Below are positions 16,581 through 24,528 of a stretch of DNA of 64,000 nucleotides, piece after piece; position 1 is the stretch's first letter, and each line of letters begins with the position of its first letter. Origin of the DNA: RYN-124 sp033851845. Its GTDB lineage: Bacteria > Actinomycetota > Actinomycetes > Mycobacteriales > SCTD01. The notes below the pieces were generated by a model. That model did no database searches, was not told the DNA's origin, and saw only the letters and a program-made list of their open reading frames with translations. The DNA lies in contig JAWWOH010000083.1 of the NCBI GenBank assembly GCA_033851845.1, forward strand, positions 1 through 64,000. Direction: 5' to 3'. Both the position numbers and the translations under genes were made by a program.

Positions 16581-17002
16581 GACGGCAGCCTGACGAGACC
16601 GAGCCAGAAGTCGTCGATGGACTGCACCACGTGAACGAACTGCTCGATGTCGACCGGCTTGGTCAAGAAGCAGTTGGCACCGAGGTCGTAGGTCTTCGCG
16701 ACATCGGACTCCGCTGAGGACGTCGTCAAGACCGCGACCGGGATACGGCGGAGTCGGTCGTCGTTGCGCATCCGGCTCAGCACCTCGTGCCCGCTCATGC
16801 GCGGCAGGTTGAGGTCGAGGATGACGAGGTCGGGCTTCGACTGGGTCGGATCCAAGAGCAGCGCAATGGCAGACGCGCCGTCCCGGACGACGGTGACCTC
16901 GTTGGCGACCTTCGCGTCCGCGAGCGCCTCGAGCGTCATCTCGACGTCGGCCACGCTGTCCTCGACCAGCAAGATCCGCATCAGCTCCGCGTTGCGCCTC
17001 AC
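16577..17002 (-). CDS. Single-domain response regulator, Rcp1-like
   Basis: A 141-residue stand-alone receiver. Phospho-acceptor is Asp63 (VILDLNLPRMSG), with acidic pair near 14-15 and Lys115 (CFLTKPVD). No output domain. This type (Rcp1-like) normally receives phosphate from phytochrome-type or PAS kinases such as the gene upstream. It overlaps the kinase stop (GTGA) and the downstream REC-GGDEF-EAL start (GTGA), so all three are translationally coupled. An internal ATG at residue 8 is an alternative start. Confidence 0.93.
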   Translation of the reverse strand: MRRNAELMRILLVEDSVADVEMTLEALADAKVANEVTVVRDGASAIALLLDPTQSKPDLVILDLNLPRMSGHEVLSRMRNDDRLRRIPVAVLTTSSAESDVAKTYDLGANCFLTKPVDIEQFVHVVQSIDDFWLGLVRLPS

Positions 17003-18144
17003 GACGCGGCCTGGACTGCGGCTGGTGCGGGGAGCGTGATGCAGAAGCGGCTGCCGCCCAAGTCGGATGTCTCGACCCAGGCGCGGCCATCCGAGCGCTC
17101 CGCAACCTGCTGCACGATGGCCAGCCCGATCCCGGTGCCGGCATACGCCTCGCGCACATGCAGTCGGGAGAACATCCCGAAGACACGCTCGCGGTACTCC
17201 GGCTCGATGCCGATGCCGTCGTCATCGACGGACAGCTGCACCTTGGAACCCACGACCTGTCCGGTGACCCTCACGTGCGACGCCGCATCTGGACGGTGGA
17301 ACTTCACAGCATTGCTGATGAGGTTCTGAAGGACGGCGAAGACGGCCGCCTCGTCGCACCAGACCGTCGGCAGATCGCCGATCTCGACGTCGGCGGCGTT
17401 CTGCGCCGCCACCGCGCGTCTGGCGACGGCGGTCGTGTCGACAGCCTCGCCGCCGGGGTCGGAGCGGAGGAAGCGCGAGTACTCCAGCAAGTCGTCGATG
17501 AGGACGCGCATTCGCGCAGCGCCGTCGACGACGTGGAAGACGTAACGGCTGCCCCGCTCGTCCAGCACGTCCGCGTATCGCTTCTCCAGGAGCTGCACGA
17601 AGCCCGTCATGACCCGGAGCGGCTCAGCCAGGTCGTGCGAGGCGACGTACGCAAACTGCTCGAGGTCCCGGTTCGAGCGGCCCAGTGCCAGGTACTGCTT
17701 CTCAAGTGCGCGGTGGACCTCCGCCAGCTCAGCCGTGTGCTGGGTGCGCTCCGTCACGTCCTTGACACTCGTCGCGAGGCCGACGATGGCCCCGTCGGGA
17801 CCGCAGAGTGGCGAGACGGTGAGCGAGACCGGGACATGACTGCCATCGGGACGCAGGTGCCAGGTGTCGAAGCGCTCGACCCGTTCCCCCGCGAGAGCGG
17901 CTGCGTGTACGGCCATGAGCTGGATGGATGCCTCGTCAGGGACAAGAGTGCTCGTAGAACGGTCGAGCATGTCGCCGGCGCTGCGGCCGTAAAGCCGCTC
18001 CGCCCCGGCGTTCCAGCTGGTGATCCGTCCGCTCAGGTCCTCGCTGAATATCGCGTCGGCCGAGGCAGCCACGATCTGGGCCATGAGCCCGGCATCGGTC
18101 AGCAGCTCAGGGACTGCTCCCAGCGTGATCTCGGAGATCTTCAT
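16999..18144 (-). CDS. PAS-domain sensor histidine kinase
   Basis: A 381-residue soluble kinase without membrane helices. PAS at about 20-135, HisKA with phospho-accepting His170 in ASHDLAEPLR (the phytochrome-type H-box), and HATPase with N-box NLISNAVKFH (274-283), DDDGIGI (307-313) and GTGIGLAI (336-343). It probably phosphorylates the Rcp1-like receiver and perhaps the receiver of the GGDEF-EAL protein encoded next. The 155-bp region upstream of 18144 should contain the operon promoter. Confidence 0.93.
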   Translation of the reverse strand: MKISEITLGAVPELLTDAGLMAQIVAASADAIFSEDLSGRITSWNAGAERLYGRSAGDMLDRSTSTLVPDEASIQLMAVHAAALAGERVERFDTWHLRPDGSHVPVSLTVSPLCGPDGAIVGLATSVKDVTERTQHTAELAEVHRALEKQYLALGRSNRDLEQFAYVASHDLAEPLRVMTGFVQLLEKRYADVLDERGSRYVFHVVDGAARMRVLIDDLLEYSRFLRSDPGGEAVDTTAVARRAVAAQNAADVEIGDLPTVWCDEAAVFAVLQNLISNAVKFHRPDAASHVRVTGQVVGSKVQLSVDDDGIGIEPEYRERVFGMFSRLHVREAYAGTGIGLAIVQQVAERSDGRAWVETSDLGGSRFCITLPAPAAVQAAS

Positions 18145-18299
18145 GCTTCAAGCATCGTCACGCACCGACCAGAAGACCCGTTTCGCGACACAAAGGGCTA
18201 GAAGACGGCAGATCACTGGTGTGCTTGGGGGACATGTCTAGGTCGTTCGGGGGCTGCGAAAGTCCGGCGCCGGCCGCCACGTGGCAGGTGCGTCGGTCG

Positions 18300-19052
18300 T
18301 CAGGGCATCCGTGGCGCAAGCAACAAGTCACCCGGCTCGCGATACTTGGGATTGGCCGTGGCGGTCCCCGCATGCGCGATCACCGGATGACAGCGGCGGG
18401 CGTGCGCGATGGGTTCCTTGGCGAATGCGCGCTCGTCGTAGGTGCACATGATCGTGGCGGGCCAGGGTGCGAAGGCCAGGTTCACCAAGGACTCGTAGCG
18501 GTTCCACGCAGCGAGCTTCTGGCCGGTCTCACGCGCCCAGCCGGCTTCCGCGACGATCCGGATCCAACTGCCGCCCCGCACGCACTTGCGCGTCACATAC
18601 TCGCGGTATCGGTCGAGGGCGGCTGACGGTGAGCGATACCAATCCGACCATTCAACGAACTCCACGAGGTCCGCGCGCTCGCCGAGCTCACGGCGGATGA
18701 GGCTGATCTTGGCCCTGGGGGCCACCGCCAGAAGACAATGAGACTGCTCGGCGCCCTCTGCAAGAAACGGGACAACCGCAGCAGCGAAGGCCGCGTCGGA
18801 ACCGTAAACGAGGGCGCGGTGCTCGAACAGTTGTGGGGCGCTCCCGGGCGAACCGACCAGGTAATCCAGGCTTACCCCCAGCGCGCCCGCGAGGGCAACC
18901 AGGCTGCTGACGTGGACGTCCTTGCGCCGGCCGGACTCGATCTGGGCTATTGCAGCCCAGCTGACCCCTGAGTGGTAGGCGAGCGCCTCTCTGGTCCAGC
19001 CAAGACGCGCCCTAGCCGCGCGGAGAGCCGCGCCGACGTCGGGGGTCGCCAT
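18300..19052 (-). CDS. XRE regulator with MEDS sensory domain
   Basis: A 250-residue protein. An N-terminal XRE-type helix-turn-helix lies at about 6-65 (LGWTREALAYHSGVSWAAIA, then IESGRR). A MEDS domain (the DcmR-type sensory fold) follows from about 75, recognised by LVYGSDAAF, VEFVEWSDWY, RYREYV, IRIVAEAGW and the TIMCTYDER strand. MEDS domains are thought to bind small organic ligands. It is divergent from the GAF-LuxR gene across 160-170 bp containing three palindromes, which it may bind. It lies upstream of the kinase operon on the same strand. Confidence 0.85.
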   Translation of the reverse strand: MATPDVGAALRAARARLGWTREALAYHSGVSWAAIAQIESGRRKDVHVSSLVALAGALGVSLDYLVGSPGSAPQLFEHRALVYGSDAAFAAAVVPFLAEGAEQSHCLLAVAPRAKISLIRRELGERADLVEFVEWSDWYRSPSAALDRYREYVTRKCVRGGSWIRIVAEAGWARETGQKLAAWNRYESLVNLAFAPWPATIMCTYDERAFAKEPIAHARRCHPVIAHAGTATANPKYREPGDLLLAPRMP

Positions 19053-19099
19053 GTGACCACCGTACGGAGGCGAGGCGTCATTACCTAGCGTTTGCCAAG

Positions 19100-19137
19100 G
19101 TCAATTGACGCATGTCAGTTGACGCATGTCACTTGAC
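19100..19137. promoter_or_regulatory. Triple tandem palindromic operator GTCANTTGAC
   Basis: Three 10-bp palindromes, GTCAATTGAC (19100-19109), GTCAGTTGAC (19114-19123) and GTCACTTGAC (19128-19137), are separated each time by the same spacer GCAT, giving a 14-bp period. The array sits between the divergent MEDS-XRE and GAF-LuxR genes, the expected place for a shared operator. The TTGACx repeats may also act as -35 boxes. Confidence 0.75.
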
Positions 19138-19220
19138 ACACCCGTGAGATCCGGGGAGCATCGATCGCCACGAGGACCCGGGACGCCCCCACTTACGCGC
19201 CTCGACGGGTGGTGAGGCAG

Positions 19221-20339
19221 ATGGACATTCCTCAGGAGCTGTTCGACCGAGCGCGGGACCTTCCGCCTCGCGACGACATCGTCGGCTCGTGGCGGCGGAG
19301 CGTCCATGCCGGCCTCAGCCCGGAGCGGTTGGAGGTGCCCTTCGATGCCGACCTGGACGACGGCGGCCGGCTGGTATGGGCTGCCGACCCGGTGTTCGAT
19401 CAGGTCGGTGCGGACCTGGAGGGCACCAAGATCGGCCTGCTCCTGGCGGACGCAGATGGCCACGTCGTGATGCGGCGGGCATCGGGCAGCAGCACTCTCA
19501 GTCTCCTCGACGGGATCCGGCTGGCTCCCGGCTTCTTGTACGGCGAAGCCGCCGTCGGCACGAACGCCATCGGCACGGCCCTGCAGAACGGTGCCGCCAC
19601 CGTCGTACTGGCTCAGGAGCACTTCGCCGACGCGCTGACGCAGATGGCCTGCGCGGCGGTGACAGTCACCGACCCCCGTACGGGTCGACTGCTCGGCGTC
19701 GTTGACCTCTCCTGCGAGGCGTACGACTCCAATGCGCTGATGCTGCCGCTCGCCAAACGGACGGCTTGGGCGATCGAGCAGCGACTGCTGGACGATGTCT
19801 CAACTCGCGAACGCGTCCTGCAGCAGCACTTCCTCCGGGCCCGACGGACGATCCGCGGACCGCTGATCGTCCTGAGCGAGCAGACGCTGCTGGTCAACGC
19901 TGCCGCTTCGAACGTCCTCGATCCTTCCGACCACGGTCGGCTCTGGGACTGCGTACTGGAGGTGTCCGGCCGCCCGGGAGCGCTCGTCACCTTCGCGACG
20001 TGCGATGGCCACGCGCTCTCACTTCGGTCCGAACCGGTCATGGACGGGGCGCACCTCGCCGGCATGATGTTGCGAGCCGAAGCAGTAGCCACGAGAACCT
20101 CCTCGCCCGGTTTCGGCTGGAGCAGCCTGACCGAGGCAGAGCTCGCCGTCGCACAAAAAGTCAGCAGCGGCATGACCAACCGTGAGGCCGCTGCCCACCT
20201 CTACGTGTCGCCGCACACGATCGACTCCCATCTTCGCAAGGTGTTCCGCAAGCTGGACGTGACATCGCGCGTCGAGCTCACGCGCGTGGTGCTCGAGCAG
20301 GAGGGAGATCTGGCGACTGAGAACTACGAGGTTGCGTGA
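19221..20339 (+). CDS. GAF-domain LuxR-family transcriptional regulator
   Basis: About 372 residues. The N-terminus resembles the sensor half of AcoR-type activators: a SWRRSVHAGL segment, then a GAF domain with GEAAVGTNAIGTAL and GVVDLSCEAYD. There is no AAA+ domain. The C-terminus (about 310-368) is a LuxR-type HTH (LTEAELAVAQKVSSGMTNRE, then LYVSPHTIDSHLRKVFRKL). It probably senses a small molecule and controls nearby genes such as the aldo/keto reductase 73 bases downstream. Start uncertain: GTG 19209 and 19212 are in frame; ATG 19221 has GGTGAGG close upstream. Confidence 0.85.
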   Translation: MDIPQELFDRARDLPPRDDIVGSWRRSVHAGLSPERLEVPFDADLDDGGRLVWAADPVFDQVGADLEGTKIGLLLADADGHVVMRRASGSSTLSLLDGIRLAPGFLYGEAAVGTNAIGTALQNGAATVVLAQEHFADALTQMACAAVTVTDPRTGRLLGVVDLSCEAYDSNALMLPLAKRTAWAIEQRLLDDVSTRERVLQQHFLRARRTIRGPLIVLSEQTLLVNAAASNVLDPSDHGRLWDCVLEVSGRPGALVTFATCDGHALSLRSEPVMDGAHLAGMMLRAEAVATRTSSPGFGWSSLTEAELAVAQKVSSGMTNREAAAHLYVSPHTIDSHLRKVFRKLDVTSRVELTRVVLEQEGDLATENYEVA

Positions 20340-20412
20340 TGCGCCTCGGCTCCGCCGATGCCACCGTGGACGTCATGTCCGATGAGCACTCGCCAGGCCA
20401 CCCGGAGTCACG

Positions 20413-21279
20413 ATGCAACAGCGTCAGATAGGCCACACGAAGGTCAGCGCCATTGGTCTCGGCGGCATGCCGATGTCGATCGAGGGCAGACCGCACGAGT
20501 CACGCTCGATAGCGACCGTGCAGGCCGCACTCGAGGCCGGCGTCACGTTGATCGACACCGCCGACGCCTACCATCTCCGCGGCAACGACGTCGGTCACAA
20601 CGAGAGCCTCATCGCCCGGGCGCTCGCGACGTCCGGCAGCGATACCTCCGAGGTGCTCGTCGCCACCAAGGGCGGTCACCTCCGGCCGGGAGACGGCAGC
20701 TGGACGGTCAACGGCTCGCCCATGTACCTGCGCAAGGCCTGCGAAGCATCACTGCGCCGTCTGGGCGTCGAAGCGATCGGGCTGTACCAGTTCCACCGGC
20801 CAGACCCGAAGGTTCCGTACGAGGACTCCATCGGAGCGCTTCGCGGCCTCCTCGACGCGGGCAAGATCCGGATGGCAGGGATCTCGAACGCCAACGCCGC
20901 GCAGATCTACATCGCCCACGGCATCCTCGGCGACGGGCTGGTTTCGGTGCAGAACCAGTACTCCCCGGCCTTCCGGTCCAGCGAACCGGAGCTCCGGCTC
21001 TGTGAGGACCTCAACCTCGCGTTCCTGCCGTGGAGCCCTCTTGGTGGCATTGCCAAGGCCAGTGACCTCGGCAGCGCGTACCAGGAGTTCGCTGACGTTG
21101 CGCACGAGGTCGACGCCACTCCTCAGCAGGTCAGTCTTGCGTGGATGCTCGCCACCTCATCGGCGGTGATCCCTATCCCCGGCTCGAGCCGCCCGGAGAC
21201 AGCGAGAGCCTCGGCCGCTGCCGTGGACCTGCAGCTCACGCCCGACCAGATCGACCGGCTTGACGGGCGTCGGGGCTGA
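20413..21279 (+). CDS. Aldo/keto reductase
   Basis: A 288-residue NADPH-dependent oxidoreductase of the AKR barrel family. The tetrad is visible: Asp48 and Tyr53 (LIDTADAY), Lys86 (VATKGG), His128 (YQFHRPD). The cofactor region GSSRPE is near the C-terminus. Substrate cannot be told. It follows the GAF-LuxR regulator in the same direction with a 73-bp gap, so it is a likely target or operon partner. Confidence 0.93.
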   Translation: MQQRQIGHTKVSAIGLGGMPMSIEGRPHESRSIATVQAALEAGVTLIDTADAYHLRGNDVGHNESLIARALATSGSDTSEVLVATKGGHLRPGDGSWTVNGSPMYLRKACEASLRRLGVEAIGLYQFHRPDPKVPYEDSIGALRGLLDAGKIRMAGISNANAAQIYIAHGILGDGLVSVQNQYSPAFRSSEPELRLCEDLNLAFLPWSPLGGIAKASDLGSAYQEFADVAHEVDATPQQVSLAWMLATSSAVIPIPGSSRPETARASAAAVDLQLTPDQIDRLDGRRG

Positions 21280-21395
21280 CCCAGATCGGACGTCCGGACA
21301 GCTCTTGCCCTGCGAAAGACACATGTCATTCATCCACGAAGAACGAAGGTCGGGGCGGCCTGCGCGCACCCTGTACACGTTGTGCAGGGGCGAAA

Positions 21396-22280
21396 ATGGA
21401 ACCGCAAAACGTCGTAGCGATGGCCGGTCGAGCCCGTGGATCCCGGACCTCCCAGCCCCTGGATGCCGCCATGAATCGCCCTGAAGCTGATGAGCTGGTC
21501 GAAGCCCTCGATGCCGTTGCCGAGGTGCTGAGCCGCAGCAGCGAGCGCGTCGAGCTCGTGGCGGCACGGTCGCGCGAGCTCGTCAGCGGCCGTGCCGCCG
21601 GGCTCAGCTACGCCGAGCTGATCACGGGGGCAACAGGCCCGCTTGTCCTCGACGTTCTGTCCGACCTGCAGGAACGCCTGTCCGCAGCCAGCGGTCGGCT
21701 GCGCCGCGTCGAGGTGCGTGCACTGCATGCGGAGGGCCTCAGCATGGAGAAGATCGCCCGGCTGTTGCGCGTCAGCCGCCAGCGGGTTTCCGCCATCATC
21801 AACAGCCCCATGGGCGAACGACGGCCGGATCCGGACGAGGACCATGCGCGGGCGGCGGGTCTGTCGTTGACGGACTCCGAGTTCCACATGATTGCCGAGG
21901 CATTGCCGCACATCGTGTGGCTGGCGTCTGCGGACGGGGCGACGGAGTACTTCAACCGTCAAGGCACCGACTACACCGGCCTGCCGCGAGCCGCGAACGA
22001 CGACCGCAATTGGGTCAGCCTTGTGCACCCCGATGATCAGCAGGAGACGCTGACCACCTGGCAGACCGCGGTCGATAGAGGCACGGTGTTCGAGCACACG
22101 TACCGGATACGTCGGCATGACGGTGAGTTCCGCTGGCATCGGTGCCGCAGTCTGCCGGTGCGGGGCACGGACGACCAGATCGTGAAGTGGATCGGGACGG
22201 CGACCGACATCCACGACCAGCTGCGCCTCGAGTCAGAGCTGCGGGAGGTTCGGCGGGCGCTGGAGCGCGAGTGTGGCTAG
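21396..22280 (+). CDS. HTH-PAS regulator (paralogue 2)
   Basis: A 294-residue paralogue of the gene at 13332, with the same order: helical N-terminus, HTH (SMEKIARLLRVSRQRVSAIIN, about 116-137) and PAS domain (about 155-280) ending CRSLPVRG and WIGTATDIHD. The ATG at 21396 has an AGGGG site; an internal ATG at 21471 aligns exactly with the start of paralogue 1 but has a poorer site. It lies 83 bp upstream of a PAS-GGDEF-EAL-HTH gene in the same direction, so the two are probably one operon. The shared hairpin lies between them. Confidence 0.8.
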   Translation: MEPQNVVAMAGRARGSRTSQPLDAAMNRPEADELVEALDAVAEVLSRSSERVELVAARSRELVSGRAAGLSYAELITGATGPLVLDVLSDLQERLSAASGRLRRVEVRALHAEGLSMEKIARLLRVSRQRVSAIINSPMGERRPDPDEDHARAAGLSLTDSEFHMIAEALPHIVWLASADGATEYFNRQGTDYTGLPRAANDDRNWVSLVHPDDQQETLTTWQTAVDRGTVFEHTYRIRRHDGEFRWHRCRSLPVRGTDDQIVKWIGTATDIHDQLRLESELREVRRALERECG

Positions 22281-22316
22281 CCGCTGCCGCTCGGACATTC
22301 GGAGTCGTGGGGCCTT

Positions 22317-22336
22317 GCCGCAACGGGCGTAGCGGC
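22317..22336. repeat. Conserved 20-nt hairpin, copy 2
   Basis: Stem GCCGC/GCGGC with loop AACGGGCGTA and leading CCTT, almost identical to 14180-14199. It sits between the HTH-PAS gene and its downstream GGDEF-EAL gene, 28 bases before that gene's start, so it would lie in the leader of the second cistron. Confidence 0.55.
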
Positions 22337-22363
22337 GCATAACGTCGCCGATGAGGGGGAATC

Positions 22364-24346
22364 ATGACCATCAGCGATCCCGCGGCCCCCCACCTCGTAG
22401 TCGACGTAGACAGTGAGATGCGCGAGGCCGCGCAGGCGTTCTTCGCCATGATGTCCTCAACTCCGGATGCCGTCTTCACCAAGAGCCTCGAAGGCACGAT
22501 CCTGACCTGGAATCGCGGCGCTGAGCGCTTGTACGGCTACGTCGCCGACGACGTCGTAGGACAACACGTCGGCCTGCTCGACCCGGACCCGTCTGGTGCA
22601 GATGTCGCCTCTCTGCTGCGACTGGTCGCGGGTGGCGACAGCGTCAGCGGCTACGAGACGACACGACGCAGGCGAGATGGCACGAACGTCGCCGTATCGC
22701 TGACGGTCTCGCCGCTGTTCGATGCTCGCGGCGGAATCGTCGCGGCGGCGGTGATCGGCCGCGACGTCAGCGATCGCTTGGCACTGGAGCGGCAGCTCGC
22801 GGTTCAGTCGACGCATGACGACATCACCGGCCTGCCGAACCGGGCGCTGCTCGCCGATCGGCTCGCGCAGGCGATGGCGCGATCCGTCCGCCGCAGTCGG
22901 CCGGTCGCCGTCGTCTTCGTCAACGTGGACCGGTTAAGGGATGTCAACTCGGCCCACGGCTACGTCGTCGGCGACCTCGTGCTCAGCGAGGTTGCCGCTC
23001 GGTTGCAGGCCACCATCGGCAAGGGTGACACGCTGGCGCGCTTCGGCGCCGACGAGTTCGTCGTCATCAGCGAGGAGACGGGCACCGCCGACGCCAAGCC
23101 GCTGGCAAGAGGCATCGTCGACGCCCTGGCCCCGCCGATGCACGTGTCGGGGCTCGAACTGAGCATCACGGCCAGCGTCGGCATCGCCGTATCGCCACCC
23201 CTCCTCTCCGACCCCGAAACAACCCTGCGCTACGCGCAGACCGCGATGTACGCCGCAAAGGCGGTCGGGCGCGGCCAGTGGCGCTTGTTCGACGCGTCGA
23301 GCGAACGACTGTGGAACGAGCGCAGCGACATGAATCGCGATCTCTCCAGCGCGCTTGCGGAGAACCTCCTTCAGGTGCACTACCAGCCGATCGTGGATCT
23401 CGCGACGGGCCACCTCCTTGGGATCGAAGCCCTGGTCCGCTGGGAGCACGGCGACCGCGGCTGGATCCCGCCCGCGTTGTTCGTTCCGCTCGCAGAGCAC
23501 ACCGGGCTGATCGCCGCCCTCGACGAATGGGTGCTGCTGCGAGCGTGCCGAGACGCTGCCGCTCTGCGCCGCGCCGGCCTCCTGCCCGAGACCGCCTACC
23601 TGGCCGTGAACGTGTCAGCGAGGAACGTCGACGATCCCGAGCTGTTCACTCGAGTCGGTGTCGCCGCCGAGACCACCGGATTGCCGCTGACCGCGCTTCA
23701 GCTGGAAGTCACGGAGACCGGGCTGCTTGCCGATGCGCGGTCGGCGCGTCGCGTCCTCAGTGCCCTGCGCCAGGCGGGGGTGGGAATCGCGTTGGACGAC
23801 TTCGGTACGGGCTACTCCTCGTTGACCTATCTACGGCGGTTGCCCATCTCGACCTTGAAAGTGGATCGCGAGTTCGTGCAGCACATTGCGATGCGGCCGG
23901 ACGACCTCGCAGTTGCTACCGCGGTCGTCGACCTCGGTCGCGCCGTCAGCGTGCACACCGTCGCCGAGGGCGTCGAGACCGCGGAGCAGCTCGCCATCCT
24001 GCACCGAATGGGTTGCGCGGGCGGGCAGGGCTACTTCTGGGCCCCAGCGCTTCCGCTGGATGATCTGTCGACGCTCCTGCAAGCATCGGAGGGGTTCAAG
24101 GCGGCATCTGCCGCGCCTCCCCCCGGAAGGCGCCGAGGACGAGCTCTCGCGGTCACCAACGAGCACGGCCTGCACCGGATCGTGCAGCTTCACACTGCGG
24201 GTGCGTCGCTCGCGACGATCGCCGCTGCACTCAATGCCGAGCAGTTCCACAGTCCGGCGGGTCATCGCTGGCATCCGGCGAGCGTGGCCCGGGTCATCGT
24301 GGACATCGCCGCCGACGCCCGACGGAAGCGGTCCAGCGCGAGCTGA
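22364..24346 (+). CDS. PAS-GGDEF(degenerate)-EAL protein with C-terminal recombinase-like HTH
   Basis: A 660-residue soluble protein with a GAGGGGGAA site before the ATG. PAS about 25-140; GGDEF-like domain about 150-305; EAL about 325-565; HTH-like segment 604-644 (TIAAALN, G-H-R-W, PASVARVI). The cyclase half looks dead: the signature is GADEF (228-232), the first metal-binding Asp is replaced by Asn187 (VNVDR for the usual DLDHF), and the I-site reads GKGD. The EAL half keeps its EAL, VNVSARN, EVTET, DDFGTG, KVDREF, EGVET and QGYF motifs, so it is probably a phosphodiesterase with an allosteric GGDEF-like domain. The C-terminal HTH matches the one in the 14223-16580 protein. Confidence 0.9.
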   Translation: MTISDPAAPHLVVDVDSEMREAAQAFFAMMSSTPDAVFTKSLEGTILTWNRGAERLYGYVADDVVGQHVGLLDPDPSGADVASLLRLVAGGDSVSGYETTRRRRDGTNVAVSLTVSPLFDARGGIVAAAVIGRDVSDRLALERQLAVQSTHDDITGLPNRALLADRLAQAMARSVRRSRPVAVVFVNVDRLRDVNSAHGYVVGDLVLSEVAARLQATIGKGDTLARFGADEFVVISEETGTADAKPLARGIVDALAPPMHVSGLELSITASVGIAVSPPLLSDPETTLRYAQTAMYAAKAVGRGQWRLFDASSERLWNERSDMNRDLSSALAENLLQVHYQPIVDLATGHLLGIEALVRWEHGDRGWIPPALFVPLAEHTGLIAALDEWVLLRACRDAAALRRAGLLPETAYLAVNVSARNVDDPELFTRVGVAAETTGLPLTALQLEVTETGLLADARSARRVLSALRQAGVGIALDDFGTGYSSLTYLRRLPISTLKVDREFVQHIAMRPDDLAVATAVVDLGRAVSVHTVAEGVETAEQLAILHRMGCAGGQGYFWAPALPLDDLSTLLQASEGFKAASAAPPPGRRRGRALAVTNEHGLHRIVQLHTAGASLATIAAALNAEQFHSPAGHRWHPASVARVIVDIAADARRKRSSAS

Positions 24347-24528
24347 TCTGCGCGACGCGGCTCTGCGGCGGGCAGCGTCCGTCGAGACTAGTCACGTGAC
24401 CTCGAATGGTGGGACGAGCTCCCGCAGTTACCCCGTTTCTGGCGCGATTCGTAACGTGCGGGTCTGGTGCGCCGAGGATGCAGAGGACACGAGCTGCGTG
24501 TCGTTCGCCCGGCCCGAGGGACTCCACG

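Noticed and set aside
16581..17225. N-terminal extension of the REC-PAS-GGDEF-EAL gene to 17225
   Set aside because: The extension overlaps the receiver gene in another frame and is low complexity; GTG 16580 with the GTGA overlap is a better start.
18296..18310. Repeat CAGGGCATCCG shared with 14210
   Set aside because: Only 11 bases match, with no palindrome or wider similarity.
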